64,000 nt of DNA from Chitinophaga niabensis (GTDB lineage: Bacteria > Bacteroidota > Bacteroidia > Chitinophagales > Chitinophagaceae), in the NCBI GenBank assembly GCA_017849435.1, contig JAFIGY010000018.1, forward strand, positions 62,001 to 126,000, read 5' to 3'. Shown in pieces: positions 51,162 through 60,394 of the stretch. Positions within the stretch are counted from its first letter, which is position 1, and each line of letters opens with the position of its first letter. A model generated the notes under the pieces. The model was not told where the DNA came from and ran no database searches. It saw nothing but the letters and a program-made list of their open reading frames with translations. Position numbers and translations under genes: made by a program.

Positions 51162-52211
51162 TTAGTCGTCCTCGAATTTGGGATTGAGCCTGAATTTGAA
51201 TACTACCGTCCATTCACCGGGCTCGAATATGCTGAAGGTTAGCCCGATCACGGCATTGGTGCGCCGGCCGTAGGCTATACGGCTGTAGGGGAAACGGATC
51301 GTGGCCTGATCCTGCCCGCTGGAAACATCTGCCAGCGTCGGGAAAGGCGAGGTGATATCGTAGGTTACTGCAGTACTGTCTTTATTCATCTTCCGGTTAA
51401 ATCCGAATCGTATAGCCGTTCCCGTCATCTTGCTCTGGTAAAAGAGGCTGTCCCAGCGCATATTGTTGAACCGGGTCAAAGGGATAGCGACGGAGTCTTT
51501 ATCAACAAACCTGAAGGTTACTGTATTCTTTGCAGCGCCGGTTTTCACGAAGTAAATATTCATACTGTCTTTCGGCAGATCCCTGCGGAGGTTATCTACT
51601 ACGCCTGACATTTCCGTGGGCCGGATGATGCCGCCCTGCGTCACATCCTTCCTGATACCGGTGAGATCATCGAACTCGTAGGGGTCGTAAGGTTTCGGGC
51701 GGCGGAGATCCAGTACCATATTGGTAAATACGCGTTCTCCTGCTTTATTTTTCACTCTTACGTCGAAATAATATTTGCCGTAGCGCACCGTATTGGAATC
51801 GGTATTCCAGATGATCAGCTCACCGGAATGGGGCCGGATATCAAACACGGGCCGTTTTACGATCTGTTGTTTACTTTCAATGTCAGTGATCGTTTTTTCA
51901 TCTCCGGAATAATAAGATTTCCATTGCCGGGTATCTACCATTTGCTGCAACACATCGGTAGGTTTTTTGGCGGCATCGCGTACGTTCTCAATGGCGAAAT
52001 CCAATGGTTGCGTTGAATAATCCGCATTGAAAATATTGATGAACACGTTGCTCCTTCCAAGGTTTGCAATAAAGTTATCTACCGTATAGTTCATGTCTTT
52101 GCTCAGGTGATCTTTCTCCTTGGGCAGAGTGTCCTTATAACATCCTGCGCCGCCCACCAGCCACGCTGCCAGCGCGAGCAAAAGGCATGGTTTCCGTCTT
52201 ATCTTTTTCAT
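51162..52211 (-). CDS. DUF5007-family lipoprotein
   Basis: A 349-residue lipoprotein beginning MKKIRRKPCLLLALAAWLVGGAGC, with the lipobox before YKDTLP. It resembles DUF5007 proteins of SusCD loci, as shown by SRSNVFINIFNADYSTQPLDFAIENVR-like and PTDVLQQMVDTRQWKSYYSG segments. It is beta-rich and probably a surface accessory to SusCD. It lies between the fasciclin/CBM6-like protein and the second SusC of the locus. The frame extends to 52232, but the shorter start gives a clean signal peptide. Confidence 0.78.
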   Translation of the reverse strand: MKKIRRKPCLLLALAAWLVGGAGCYKDTLPKEKDHLSKDMNYTVDNFIANLGRSNVFINIFNADYSTQPLDFAIENVRDAAKKPTDVLQQMVDTRQWKSYYSGDEKTITDIESKQQIVKRPVFDIRPHSGELIIWNTDSNTVRYGKYYFDVRVKNKAGERVFTNMVLDLRRPKPYDPYEFDDLTGIRKDVTQGGIIRPTEMSGVVDNLRRDLPKDSMNIYFVKTGAAKNTVTFRFVDKDSVAIPLTRFNNMRWDSLFYQSKMTGTAIRFGFNRKMNKDSTAVTYDITSPFPTLADVSSGQDQATIRFPYSRIAYGRRTNAVIGLTFSIFEPGEWTVVFKFRLNPKFEDD

Positions 52212-52242
52212 ATGTTGATCTTGTGCTTGCATGTTGAATGAA

Positions 52243-53853
52243 TTAAAGCGCTACGAAGTTGAATTTGGCGATGTTGAAGCTGGAAGATTCGGCATAGAAT
52301 TTCAGATCATGACGACCGGCTTGCAAGGTCACCGTTTTGGTCACATTCGTGAAAGTCTGGTATGCGCCGGTGTTGGGCGCTGCCATGGTCCCGGTAATAT
52401 TCACGCCATCTATTTCGAAATGGAATTTGCCGGTGGTATATGGAGAAGCAACCCTTGCTTCAAGGCGGTAACTACCGGTTTTGGCTACATCCACCGTGTA
52501 GAGCGTCCACTCTCCGGCGGCGGTACCGCCGATGTTGTAACCACCTTCATTGGCGATATCTATATCCGGCCCCTCAAAAAAGCGGAAAACGGCCTTGGCT
52601 GAACCTTTATTGAAAGCATCGGTATCATGATAGGATACGCCCTCATCACCATAATCGAAATATGCTGCCGGGATCGTACCGGGGATCTGGAGGGGCTGGC
52701 CGTTGAAGGGCACCCGGAAAGCAGGCGTAAACCCGATCTTGCTGCCGTTATAACCTCCCGTCTCCTCATAATAGGTAACGGTATGTACCCCTTCCGTGAG
52801 ATACACTTTACCACCCTCTATCGTAACCCAGGTCTGGTAGCCGCCTGTTTTCGGAACTACCTGGGGACCGTTCACTGTTACATCATCCAGCTCTACATGG
52901 AATACAGAATTACTGTTCGGAGAGGCCGCTCTTGAACGTAAATAGTACATCCCTGCAAAATCAACCTTTACGGTATATTTCAACCATTCACCGGTTACAG
53001 TATATCCGAGGTTATACAGACCTTCTGAGCAGTTGTCAATATCCACCCCGTCATCGATCCTGAAACGAGCGGTTCCTTTGTTGGTAGGGTCGGCATCGTG
53101 GTACGCCACGGTTTCTCCTCCTTTATCGAAGTACGCCAGTTCGATAGTGCCTGGTAAATAGATGGGCTTACCCTGATACGGCGTACGCACAGAGGGATAT
53201 GCCATAGGAATAAAAGAAGAATACCCGAAAATATGTTTGGGCTCGAGGAAATGAACGATCCCGTTTGTTGTTTTGAGATTAGCGGATTCTGTAGTGGCCA
53301 TCACCCAGTTCTTAATCACCCGCGAATTATTCCTGTCGCTGTACTGTATCACCTTCGAACCACTTTTAGCCACACCTGAAGCTGTGGTGGCAATGGCCTT
53401 CCCGTTCATCTCGTATCCGTAAGGTGTGGTCAGTATAACACCATCGGCGATCATCAGAGAGTCAAGGCTGTAAATACCTTCTATCATGTAACGTGTGAGC
53501 AGGGTATCCCAGATGCCTATACGAATACTGTCCACCGTCCAGTTCCCTCTGTCCCCGCGCTTTTCCCGTGTGAAGTTGAGGTTGTACATAGCAGCACTGA
53601 TGCTATAGTCCTGCGGAACGAAAAAAGTATACTTGCCGGTTTTGAGCTTTTGGGCGAGCCCGGTTTTGTCCAGCAGGTATACAAGCGTATCGTATAATCC
53701 GTTGTTCCTGCTTTTGATAAAATCATAGGTATTCATATTTACTTCCCGCACGGGTTCCGCGTCACGATATTCGTTATTCTTTTTGCAGGCAGCGCTGGCC
53801 ACCAGGAAGGCGCCCGCCGTCAGCAACAGTTTAAAGGCAGATATGTTTTTCAT
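52243..53853 (-). CDS. Fasciclin lipoprotein with two CBM6-like modules
   Basis: A 536-residue lipoprotein (MKNISAFKLLLTAGAFLVASAAC). The N-terminal FAS1 domain (about 40-215) contains TGKYTFFVPQDYSISAAMY and NGIVHFLEPKHIFGY. Two tandem beta-sandwich modules follow. The first (about 230-380) contains GEWLKYTVKVDFAGMYYLRSRAAS. The second (about 390-536) contains GEWTLYTVDVAKTGSYRLEARVAS. Both have the GEW-x-x-YTVxV...Y-x-L-x-x-R-x-AS pattern of family 6 carbohydrate-binding modules. It likely combines adhesion with sugar binding at the cell surface. It starts 9 bp after the SusD stop. Confidence 0.8.
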   Translation of the reverse strand: MKNISAFKLLLTAGAFLVASAACKKNNEYRDAEPVREVNMNTYDFIKSRNNGLYDTLVYLLDKTGLAQKLKTGKYTFFVPQDYSISAAMYNLNFTREKRGDRGNWTVDSIRIGIWDTLLTRYMIEGIYSLDSLMIADGVILTTPYGYEMNGKAIATTASGVAKSGSKVIQYSDRNNSRVIKNWVMATTESANLKTTNGIVHFLEPKHIFGYSSFIPMAYPSVRTPYQGKPIYLPGTIELAYFDKGGETVAYHDADPTNKGTARFRIDDGVDIDNCSEGLYNLGYTVTGEWLKYTVKVDFAGMYYLRSRAASPNSNSVFHVELDDVTVNGPQVVPKTGGYQTWVTIEGGKVYLTEGVHTVTYYEETGGYNGSKIGFTPAFRVPFNGQPLQIPGTIPAAYFDYGDEGVSYHDTDAFNKGSAKAVFRFFEGPDIDIANEGGYNIGGTAAGEWTLYTVDVAKTGSYRLEARVASPYTTGKFHFEIDGVNITGTMAAPNTGAYQTFTNVTKTVTLQAGRHDLKFYAESSSFNIAKFNFVAL

Positions 53854-53862
53854 ATGCAGCAA

Positions 53863-55371
53863 TTATTTCCAGAAATTATTTTGAGTAAGGGCAGGATTGA
53901 GCGAAAGTGCGGATTTGGACAATGGCCAATAGGCCGCTCCGTTACGCACATCTTCTGCGGAAAGCTTGGTATAAGCCGGTATTTTGTTAAAGCTGATGAG
54001 ATCGAACCAGTGCCATCCCTCTCCGATGAGCTCTCTGCGGCGCTCCTGCAATATCCAGTCCAGTAAAGCAGGTCCTGTAATGGTGTTGGCGAGATTAGGC
54101 AACACCCGGCGGCTTCGAACTGCATTCACATCGTCCACCGCACTTGCAATTCCAAGACGGGCCTTGCATTCCGCGCGAAGCAGGATCAGCTCCTCATAAC
54201 GGAATATGACGATAGCGGAGTTAAAGAAACGCAGCGTCGGGTTCTTTAGTGCAGCGCTTAACTGTTTAACCTTGTAGAACATGGGGTTAATACTGCCCAG
54301 GTCGGCAAAAAAGAGTGCCCCTCGTTCATCTGTGATCTCGTTATAAATATTGAGGATACTGTCTTTGCTGACATATATTTCCGCTTCTTTCTTCGGCACA
54401 TCCGGAGCCCTGAGCGTCCAGTCCTCCAGCTGTCCCGTGGTGGATATCTCGGCATGGTCCAGGTTCAGGTCCACCTGGAAAATATTCTCGTCCGTACGCC
54501 CGCGGAAAGTAGACGGAGATCCCTCTGACTTCACCAGGTTGGCGGTGGTTACAAAGTTGTAGTTATTCAGCGTTTGATTATCCGTGATCCTGTTGATATA
54601 ATTCAGAGCGGTCTGATAATCTTTCTTCCAGGCGGCAATGTGCGCAAGCAAAGTTAATGCAGCGCCTTTGGTAGCCAGGATGCTCCTCCAGTGGGAAATC
54701 CCCTGCCCCCTGTAATTCCCCGGGGACTCCGGCGATTTTCCGTCATATTGCCAGGGGAGTTTATCAAATGCCATCTGCGCTTCGGCTGCGGCAAAATCCA
54801 ATACCTTCTGCCAGCCTTCCCGCGCAACAGGAGTGAATGTTCCGTCGGAAGGGTCCCTGATCAGGGGAACATCTCCCCAGATGCGGACAATATAGAAATA
54901 AATGAACGCCCTCACATAACGCACCTGCGCAAGGTCCAGCTGCATTTCCGTAACTGAATAACGGTTATCCAGCGCCGGAATACCCGGCAGTTTGGCAATC
55001 GCCAGGTTACACTGTGCAATGGCCGCATAAAAACGCCGCCAGTCGCGCCAGGAATCCATTGTGGTGTAGTTCGCCGTTAGTTCACTGCGACGCAGCGCTT
55101 CCAGGTCGCCCCGCTTGGTAACGGTGAAATCGCCCGCGCGCATTTCGCCATATGCCCAGTACGCGTTCTCGTTCGCCAGGGCCGCACGCAACAATGCATA
55201 GCAGGCGAAACTTCCTGCCCAGGCATCATTCTTTGATTTCCACATGTTCTCTTCCGTTACGGCACGGGTGGAATCCACATTCAGCATTTTCTGGCATGAG
55301 AGCCCTCCTATAGCCATCAGGCACAACAGGCTCCCGATCCATATATTTCGCATAAAAACTCTTTTAAACAT
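53863..55371 (-). CDS. SusD/RagB-family glycan-binding lipoprotein (pair 2)
   Basis: A 502-residue lipoprotein; signal segment MRNIWIGSLLCLMAIGGLSC follows a six-residue extension. VDSTRAVTEENMWKSKNDAWAG, RRFYAAIAQCNLAIAKL, VRAFIYFYIVRIWGDVPLI and RRRELIGEGWHWFDLISFNKI are SusD signatures. The ATG overlaps the stop of the SusC gene by one base (TAATG), so translation is coupled. The ATG at 55353 is an alternative start. Confidence 0.93.
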   Translation of the reverse strand: MFKRVFMRNIWIGSLLCLMAIGGLSCQKMLNVDSTRAVTEENMWKSKNDAWAGSFACYALLRAALANENAYWAYGEMRAGDFTVTKRGDLEALRRSELTANYTTMDSWRDWRRFYAAIAQCNLAIAKLPGIPALDNRYSVTEMQLDLAQVRYVRAFIYFYIVRIWGDVPLIRDPSDGTFTPVAREGWQKVLDFAAAEAQMAFDKLPWQYDGKSPESPGNYRGQGISHWRSILATKGAALTLLAHIAAWKKDYQTALNYINRITDNQTLNNYNFVTTANLVKSEGSPSTFRGRTDENIFQVDLNLDHAEISTTGQLEDWTLRAPDVPKKEAEIYVSKDSILNIYNEITDERGALFFADLGSINPMFYKVKQLSAALKNPTLRFFNSAIVIFRYEELILLRAECKARLGIASAVDDVNAVRSRRVLPNLANTITGPALLDWILQERRRELIGEGWHWFDLISFNKIPAYTKLSAEDVRNGAAYWPLSKSALSLNPALTQNNFWK

Positions 55372-58355
55372 TAGAACAGTAAATTGAATCCAAACGTGAA
55401 GCTCCTGGGCTGCGGCCAGTTATAGGCTCCCTGATCATATCCGAAGTAATCGAAGGCCTCGGGGTCGCCGCCGCTGTATTTCGTCCAGGTAAGGAGGTTA
55501 TTCCCGGTGAGATATACCCGAAGCTGTTGCACTCCGCGGGTTTTGAGCCACTGGCTGATAAAATTATAGGTGAGCGTAACAGAGCGCAGTCTTACGAAGG
55601 AAGCATCTTCGAGGAAAAGCGTCTGGTTAGGCTGATAGGCATATACCGGGCTCCAGGGATTATATTGCGGGATACGGTCAAGGTCTCCTTTAGGTTTTGT
55701 CCAGAACTGCACTTCTTTTACACTGTTGATATTATCCTGCCCCCCCCGGTTCACAAAATCGAAGCGACTTGCCAGTGCCTGGTTGATCAGCTTACGGCCA
55801 AATGCGTAACCGAACAGCGCACTCAGCTCCAGTTGCCGGTAACGGAATGTATTGGCCCAACCACCCTGAACAGCAGGATTGTAAGTACCTGTGATCACCC
55901 GGTCGTTATCATCGATCACATTATCTCCATTTACATCTCTCCATTTTGGATCACCGGCTTTCATTGGTAACCCCTGATAAGTTCTACCCGCCGGCACTTC
56001 CGCATTGGTGTTATAAATACCGTCATTAATAAGCAGCCAGTATTTGTCCACCGGTTTGCCCACGACAAAACGACGGTTGCCAAGGCGGATATCTGTATAG
56101 CCATCAGGCAGGGCCAGCAGTTTCGTTTTATTGGCAGAGGCGGTAATGGCAGAAGACCATGCAAAATCTTTTTGTTCAATGATACTTGCTTCCAGTGTAA
56201 GCTCTCCGCCATAATTAAGGATATCCATCCCGTTCTTGATCACGCTGGAGTACCCTTGCTCTTCCATTACAGGCAGCTTTATCAGCAGGTCTTTGTCCAC
56301 TTTCCTGTATACATCCACAGAAAAATTCAATCTGTTATGGAAAAGACCTACATCAAGGCCCACATTCTGTTGTTGTACATAAGCCCAGCGGATCCCCGGA
56401 GATACATAGCCAGTTTCATAAGCGGCATTCATCACCGGGAAGGCATTGTAAGTAGGAATATTAGGTGTACCCGGCCATCCTATTTCCACATTGTAGATCG
56501 GACCACCTTTATAAAAATCTTCCTGGAACACCCGCCCTACACGGCCTGCGCTCGCACGCAAACGAAGGTTGCTCAACCAGGCAGCATCTTTCAGGAAATC
56601 TTCTCCGGATATCTTCCACGCGGCGGAAACCGTAGGGGAGAACAACCAGCGGTGATCCGTGGAAACATTCGAGCTTCCGTCGTTACGGAGGTATATGTTG
56701 AGGAAATATTTGCCGGCCAGATCATAACTGATATTGCTATAAAAAGACGCGAGATTGGATTTGATGCGGTCTTTAAAGTTGGCGGTAAGACGAAGGTTGT
56801 TGGAAGGGCTGTTGTGATCTGCATCCGTACCAGGCTGGTAAATCTTGATATAATCACTTTTGCCCTTATACGCCTTCCCGTAATTATACCGCCATTGATC
56901 CCATTGGGAATACTGCCCAACAGTAACGGATAAACGATGTTTCCTTGCGAAGATATTCGTATACTCCATGGAGTTATCGAACAGCAAACGCCGTTGCAGT
57001 CCGTCAAAATTGGATACGAAGTTATTGCCATCGCTGACGGTGGTAGGGATAAACAGGTCTCTGAAATTCTGTCCATAATCGATGGCAAAGCGGGAATTGA
57101 ACCGGAAGTGGTTGAGGTAGGTGTACTGCACATTATTCATCACCCGGATGCTGTTATTCCTGTTACGGTCAAGTCCCCGCTCATCAAGGTAGTAGTAATA
57201 TAAATTGAGGAGTTGTTTATCGGGAGATGGCGGCCGCTCGAGGTTCAGGATATAATCCTCATCCCCCATCCGGTCCCGCAGGCTCTGATTCCGTTTACGC
57301 GTTACAACGCCGGCGTTGATGAAAGTGGACCAGAGCAGGTTCTTCGTGGGGCGCACATTGATGCCGAAGTTCACATCATAACGCTGCATACCCGTTCTGT
57401 CCGCCACCCCTTGCTGGGAAGTTTCCCCCACGCTGAACCGAAAGTTTGCCAGCCGGTTACCGCCGCTCACGGCAGCCTGCAGGCCGGTTCCCCAGCCATT
57501 GCGGTAATACAGCTCATCCCAGTTCGCATGTCCGTAATACTGTCCGTTGGTGGAGTCCGCGAGGTAAGCGGGAAAGTTCCGGTATTGCTCAGCGGTAGCG
57601 TATTTCTGGTAGAAAGGCATGCGGAAATCCCTTTCCCAGCGACCGTTGATCACATTGGCCGAAGGTTTGAGATAGATGCCGGCGTAACCGTTGAGCTCTA
57701 CTTTCAACTCTCCGCTGCGTGGCCCGCGGGTGGTGATGTTGATCACCCCGTTTGCCGCCAGCGGGCCATACTTAGCGCTCGCCGCAAAGTCTTTCAGCAC
57801 TTCCACGCTCAGCATATCATTCACATCCAGGAATGCAAGCGGATCGATCTCCGTACCGAGGCGGTTAAAATCGAACCGCTGGATATCATATGCAAATGCG
57901 TGATCGTTGATCAGGGGAATACCATCCACGATATACGTTGGCTGCGCGCCGAAAACATCGCCATTCTTCAGTAAAAGGCCGGATGCACCCCGAATGAAAA
58001 CGCTGCTGCGTTTACCGGGTTCCGCGCTCGGGATTCGTACATCCGCCCCCGTTACCCTTCCCATCAGCATCTGGCCAACACCGGTGTAGGGAAGTTTACG
58101 CACCTCCTGCAGGTCCAGCGTAGATACGGCGCCGTCACGCTGCAACAGGAATTCGCTGTTCGGTAAATAGCCGACAGTATCCCGTGCATTGGGCTTCACG
58201 TATTTCAGCCTTTGGCTCAGCTCACTGCCGGCGCCGTTGTTCGTTGAATCCGATTTTTTGTATAGTTTTTGCTGCCCCAGGGCGCTTACTCCCGTCAACA
58301 GCAGACCGAGCATAAAAGCCGTGCTCCTGTTTGAACATGGGTAGAAATATGTCAT
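55371..58355 (-). CDS. SusC/RagA-family TonB-dependent transporter lacking the carboxypeptidase-like domain (pair 2)
   Basis: A 994-residue outer-membrane protein. After a signal segment (AFMLGLLLTGVSALGQQ) there is only a short linker (about 30-75) before the plug (LPYTGVGQMLMGRVTGADVRI, AQPTYIVDGIPL, MLSVEVLKDFAASAKYGPLAANG). The usual CarboxypepD_reg beta-sandwich and STN domains are missing. The barrel ends SFTFGFNLLF. It is the first gene of the eight-gene locus, downstream of a 728-bp A+T-rich region that should hold the main promoter. Its probable start is the ATG at 58355, and a downstream start at about 58313 is possible. Confidence 0.9.
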   Translation of the reverse strand: MTYFYPCSNRSTAFMLGLLLTGVSALGQQKLYKKSDSTNNGAGSELSQRLKYVKPNARDTVGYLPNSEFLLQRDGAVSTLDLQEVRKLPYTGVGQMLMGRVTGADVRIPSAEPGKRSSVFIRGASGLLLKNGDVFGAQPTYIVDGIPLINDHAFAYDIQRFDFNRLGTEIDPLAFLDVNDMLSVEVLKDFAASAKYGPLAANGVINITTRGPRSGELKVELNGYAGIYLKPSANVINGRWERDFRMPFYQKYATAEQYRNFPAYLADSTNGQYYGHANWDELYYRNGWGTGLQAAVSGGNRLANFRFSVGETSQQGVADRTGMQRYDVNFGINVRPTKNLLWSTFINAGVVTRKRNQSLRDRMGDEDYILNLERPPSPDKQLLNLYYYYLDERGLDRNRNNSIRVMNNVQYTYLNHFRFNSRFAIDYGQNFRDLFIPTTVSDGNNFVSNFDGLQRRLLFDNSMEYTNIFARKHRLSVTVGQYSQWDQWRYNYGKAYKGKSDYIKIYQPGTDADHNSPSNNLRLTANFKDRIKSNLASFYSNISYDLAGKYFLNIYLRNDGSSNVSTDHRWLFSPTVSAAWKISGEDFLKDAAWLSNLRLRASAGRVGRVFQEDFYKGGPIYNVEIGWPGTPNIPTYNAFPVMNAAYETGYVSPGIRWAYVQQQNVGLDVGLFHNRLNFSVDVYRKVDKDLLIKLPVMEEQGYSSVIKNGMDILNYGGELTLEASIIEQKDFAWSSAITASANKTKLLALPDGYTDIRLGNRRFVVGKPVDKYWLLINDGIYNTNAEVPAGRTYQGLPMKAGDPKWRDVNGDNVIDDNDRVITGTYNPAVQGGWANTFRYRQLELSALFGYAFGRKLINQALASRFDFVNRGGQDNINSVKEVQFWTKPKGDLDRIPQYNPWSPVYAYQPNQTLFLEDASFVRLRSVTLTYNFISQWLKTRGVQQLRVYLTGNNLLTWTKYSGGDPEAFDYFGYDQGAYNWPQPRSFTFGFNLLF

Positions 58356-59083
58356 AGACTATCAATTTTACACTTAAAAAGAACTGGCTACCCGTTGGGG
58401 TATGGACATAGCTATCCCGCACAGCATCTTCCGCTCATTTTTAAAATCGGGATGCGGTTTGCACAAACTGAACTGTCAAAAAGAAATGAATTGCGTGGTG
58501 GAACTTTCCTGTCTCTCTACAAACTGATATGAAGTTTCCGTATTTATAAGCTTATCATATCATTCCCGGCATGGCAGCACTACAATTATCTGGTCAGTAT
58601 TTGACAGTGCAAAATAAAAATCTCAATGTTACTGGAATATTAATTCATCGTTACGCCTATACTTCCGCACTATCATACAGCCATAGTTTTCTGATCGTGA
58701 TTTGTACATCATTGTTTAACGTGGTTGACGATTAAGTGTTTGTTTGAAAATTATTCAAGGGATTGCATGCCTGTTTATATTGATTCTCGTGGATACTGTC
58801 AAAATTATGCCGACACCTTGTTATCAGAGGTATATAGGGATGAAAGATACATCGCTCACAGATACCTGTCAATAGATATGTCCTACAATTCCACAAAATA
58901 AACGAATAAATGAAAAAGAAGTTACGAAATAGACAATTTTCTATTACATCTCTTTTCGTTCACGGTTTAAAATTATTTAAAAAGCTTTAAAACAAAAATT
59001 ATGTATAGATTAAATTTACGTTAACGAAAGGAAATTACACCCGATAGGATCAAATGCCCATCGGTAGCCTGTTTACACATAAA
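58356..59083. other. 728-bp A+T-rich intergenic region with repeated CTGTCAAA words; no gene
   Basis: No start-to-stop gene or RNA gene is visible between the SusC start and the convergent end of the DUF3667 gene. It contains CTGTCAAA at 58473-58480, the same word inverted (TTTGACAG) at 58600-58607, CTGTCAAA again at 58796-58803 and CTGTCAAT at 58866-58873. Near the SusC start the reverse strand has TAAAATTG, an imperfect -7 box. The region probably carries the promoter and control sites for the large operon. Confidence 0.5.
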
Positions 59084-59797
59084 TCATCCATGAAAGAAGA
59101 GCGTCAGTGATATGCCTACAAGGAAAAAATTGAAAGCAAAGCACAACAAGGTGATGATCAGCTGGTATAAGATAATCTTCCAGAACGGGAAGCCAGGTAA
59201 GAGTCCACGTATCACATACACATAATAAACATATGAAACCCCAAACTGTACGAACAACATGATCTTTTCCGGCCAGTGCATAGCCCAGCCCAGCAGGTAG
59301 AAGACAACATAGAACAACGAGATCATCGTGGCATTGAATACATTCATGACAAAATGCTCCGCATAATTATATTTCCGGTAAAACGACCAGGTCAGCAGGG
59401 ACAATACAGGTAACAGGAATATGAATAATAACTTGAGGTTATGATGCACCCAGGCTTCCACCGCATACCGCCGCTGCTCTTCCGGGATAGCGTGTAAAGG
59501 CGGATGCCGCTGCAACACTCCTGCCACCACCAGCTCTATCCCGAGTGCAAGGATGAAGGCGGTGAAAGGATTAAAATATCGCTTGCGCTGGCCGGCCAGA
59601 TAATTACGAATGGTTTCCCCGGGATGCGTGATCATCACCTTTACAAATCCGAAAACACTTTTATCGGCATGCGTTACGGCATGGATTAGTTCATGCATAA
59701 GGTGATGGATCGTAAAACGATGGGTATCCGCTTTCTGTCCGCATCCGGCGCAGAAATTTCTATGCAGGGGTTGTCCGCAGTTCTTGCAATGGGTCAT
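59084..59797 (-). CDS. DUF3667-family membrane protein with zinc ribbon
   Basis: A 237-residue protein. An N-terminal zinc ribbon has Cys4, Cys7, Cys16 and Cys19 (MTHCKNCGQPLHRNFCAGCG). Then come HHLMHELIHAVTHADKSVFGF and HPGETIRNYLAGQRKRYFNPFTAF, the typical DUF3667 core, and four to five membrane helices between about 75 and 237. Function is unknown; the family is widespread in Bacteroidota. It is a single gene, divergent from the metal-efflux genes. Confidence 0.88.
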   Translation of the reverse strand: MTHCKNCGQPLHRNFCAGCGQKADTHRFTIHHLMHELIHAVTHADKSVFGFVKVMITHPGETIRNYLAGQRKRYFNPFTAFILALGIELVVAGVLQRHPPLHAIPEEQRRYAVEAWVHHNLKLLFIFLLPVLSLLTWSFYRKYNYAEHFVMNVFNATMISLFYVVFYLLGWAMHWPEKIMLFVQFGVSYVYYVYVIRGLLPGFPFWKIILYQLIITLLCFAFNFFLVGISLTLFFHG

Positions 59798-59980
59798 GGG
59801 AGAGTACTTGGTGAACTATATGAAAAATAAGTAATTTATCTTGTTTATAAAAAAATGAAATGATCTCAATAACCTGCACCTATAAACGTTGTTCTACCAT
59901 TTTAACATTCCTTATACAAAAAAACAGCCTTTTTGCAACCATCTTGTAAAAATACTTTAGACGGCGGGGGCATTTTTTTA

Positions 59981-59988
59981 TAGTTTTG
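59981..59988 (+). promoter_or_regulatory. -7 box (TAGTTTTG) for the metal-efflux genes
   Basis: TAGTTTTG fits TAnnTTTG and ends 5 bp before the ATG at 59994, so a leaderless transcript is expected. A TTTG at the -33 position is not visible, which may mean activator dependence. The 196-bp gap (59798-59993) otherwise shows only A+T-rich runs. Confidence 0.45.
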
Positions 59989-59993
59989 CAGCC

Positions 59994-60311
59994 ATGAAGG
60001 TCATCTGCTTTCTGTTAAGTATATGGATCGTGTTCTGCGCCGGCCGGCCCTGTGCGGACCGCAGTTCCGTCTGCTCCGCTGAAAAAGCGCAGATGGCATC
60101 GGTTCATATGCCGCATACCGATCAGGAAGCCGATACCGATCTTTGTTCTCCGTTCTGCGTTTGTTACTGCTGCGCTGTATCTACCGCATTGCCCAAAGGC
60201 TTTCATTTCGCCATCAAGACCGATATACTCCCTGTTCCCCCCAACACTTTCATATGCCCACCCGTGCGCGATTACCACAACGCATGCTGGCAACCTCCCC
60301 GCTCCTGCTGA
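59994..60311 (+). CDS. Cys-rich small protein upstream of CzcA (DUF6660-like)
   Basis: A 105-residue protein. The N-terminal hydrophobic segment (MKVICFLLSIWIVFCAG) is followed by RPCADRSSVC, then DLCSPFCVCYCC and YHNACWQPPRSC. At least ten cysteines and several His (HMPHTD) suggest metal binding at the periplasmic face. Proteins of this type sit immediately upstream of CusA/CzcA pumps in Bacteroidota. It may sense or hand over the metal. It is co-directional with the pump after 83 bp. Confidence 0.75.
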   Translation: MKVICFLLSIWIVFCAGRPCADRSSVCSAEKAQMASVHMPHTDQEADTDLCSPFCVCYCCAVSTALPKGFHFAIKTDILPVPPNTFICPPVRDYHNACWQPPRSC

Positions 60312-60394
60312 TACCTGAATTTCCAGTACCCGAATTTCCTTACTACGTATAAGGCTATACGTGCATTTCGCGTATACCGGTAAATCAAGCTATC

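Noticed and set aside
44051-58355. A complete polysaccharide utilisation locus with enzymes
   Set aside because: No CAZyme reading frame exists in this stretch; only binding and transport proteins were found.
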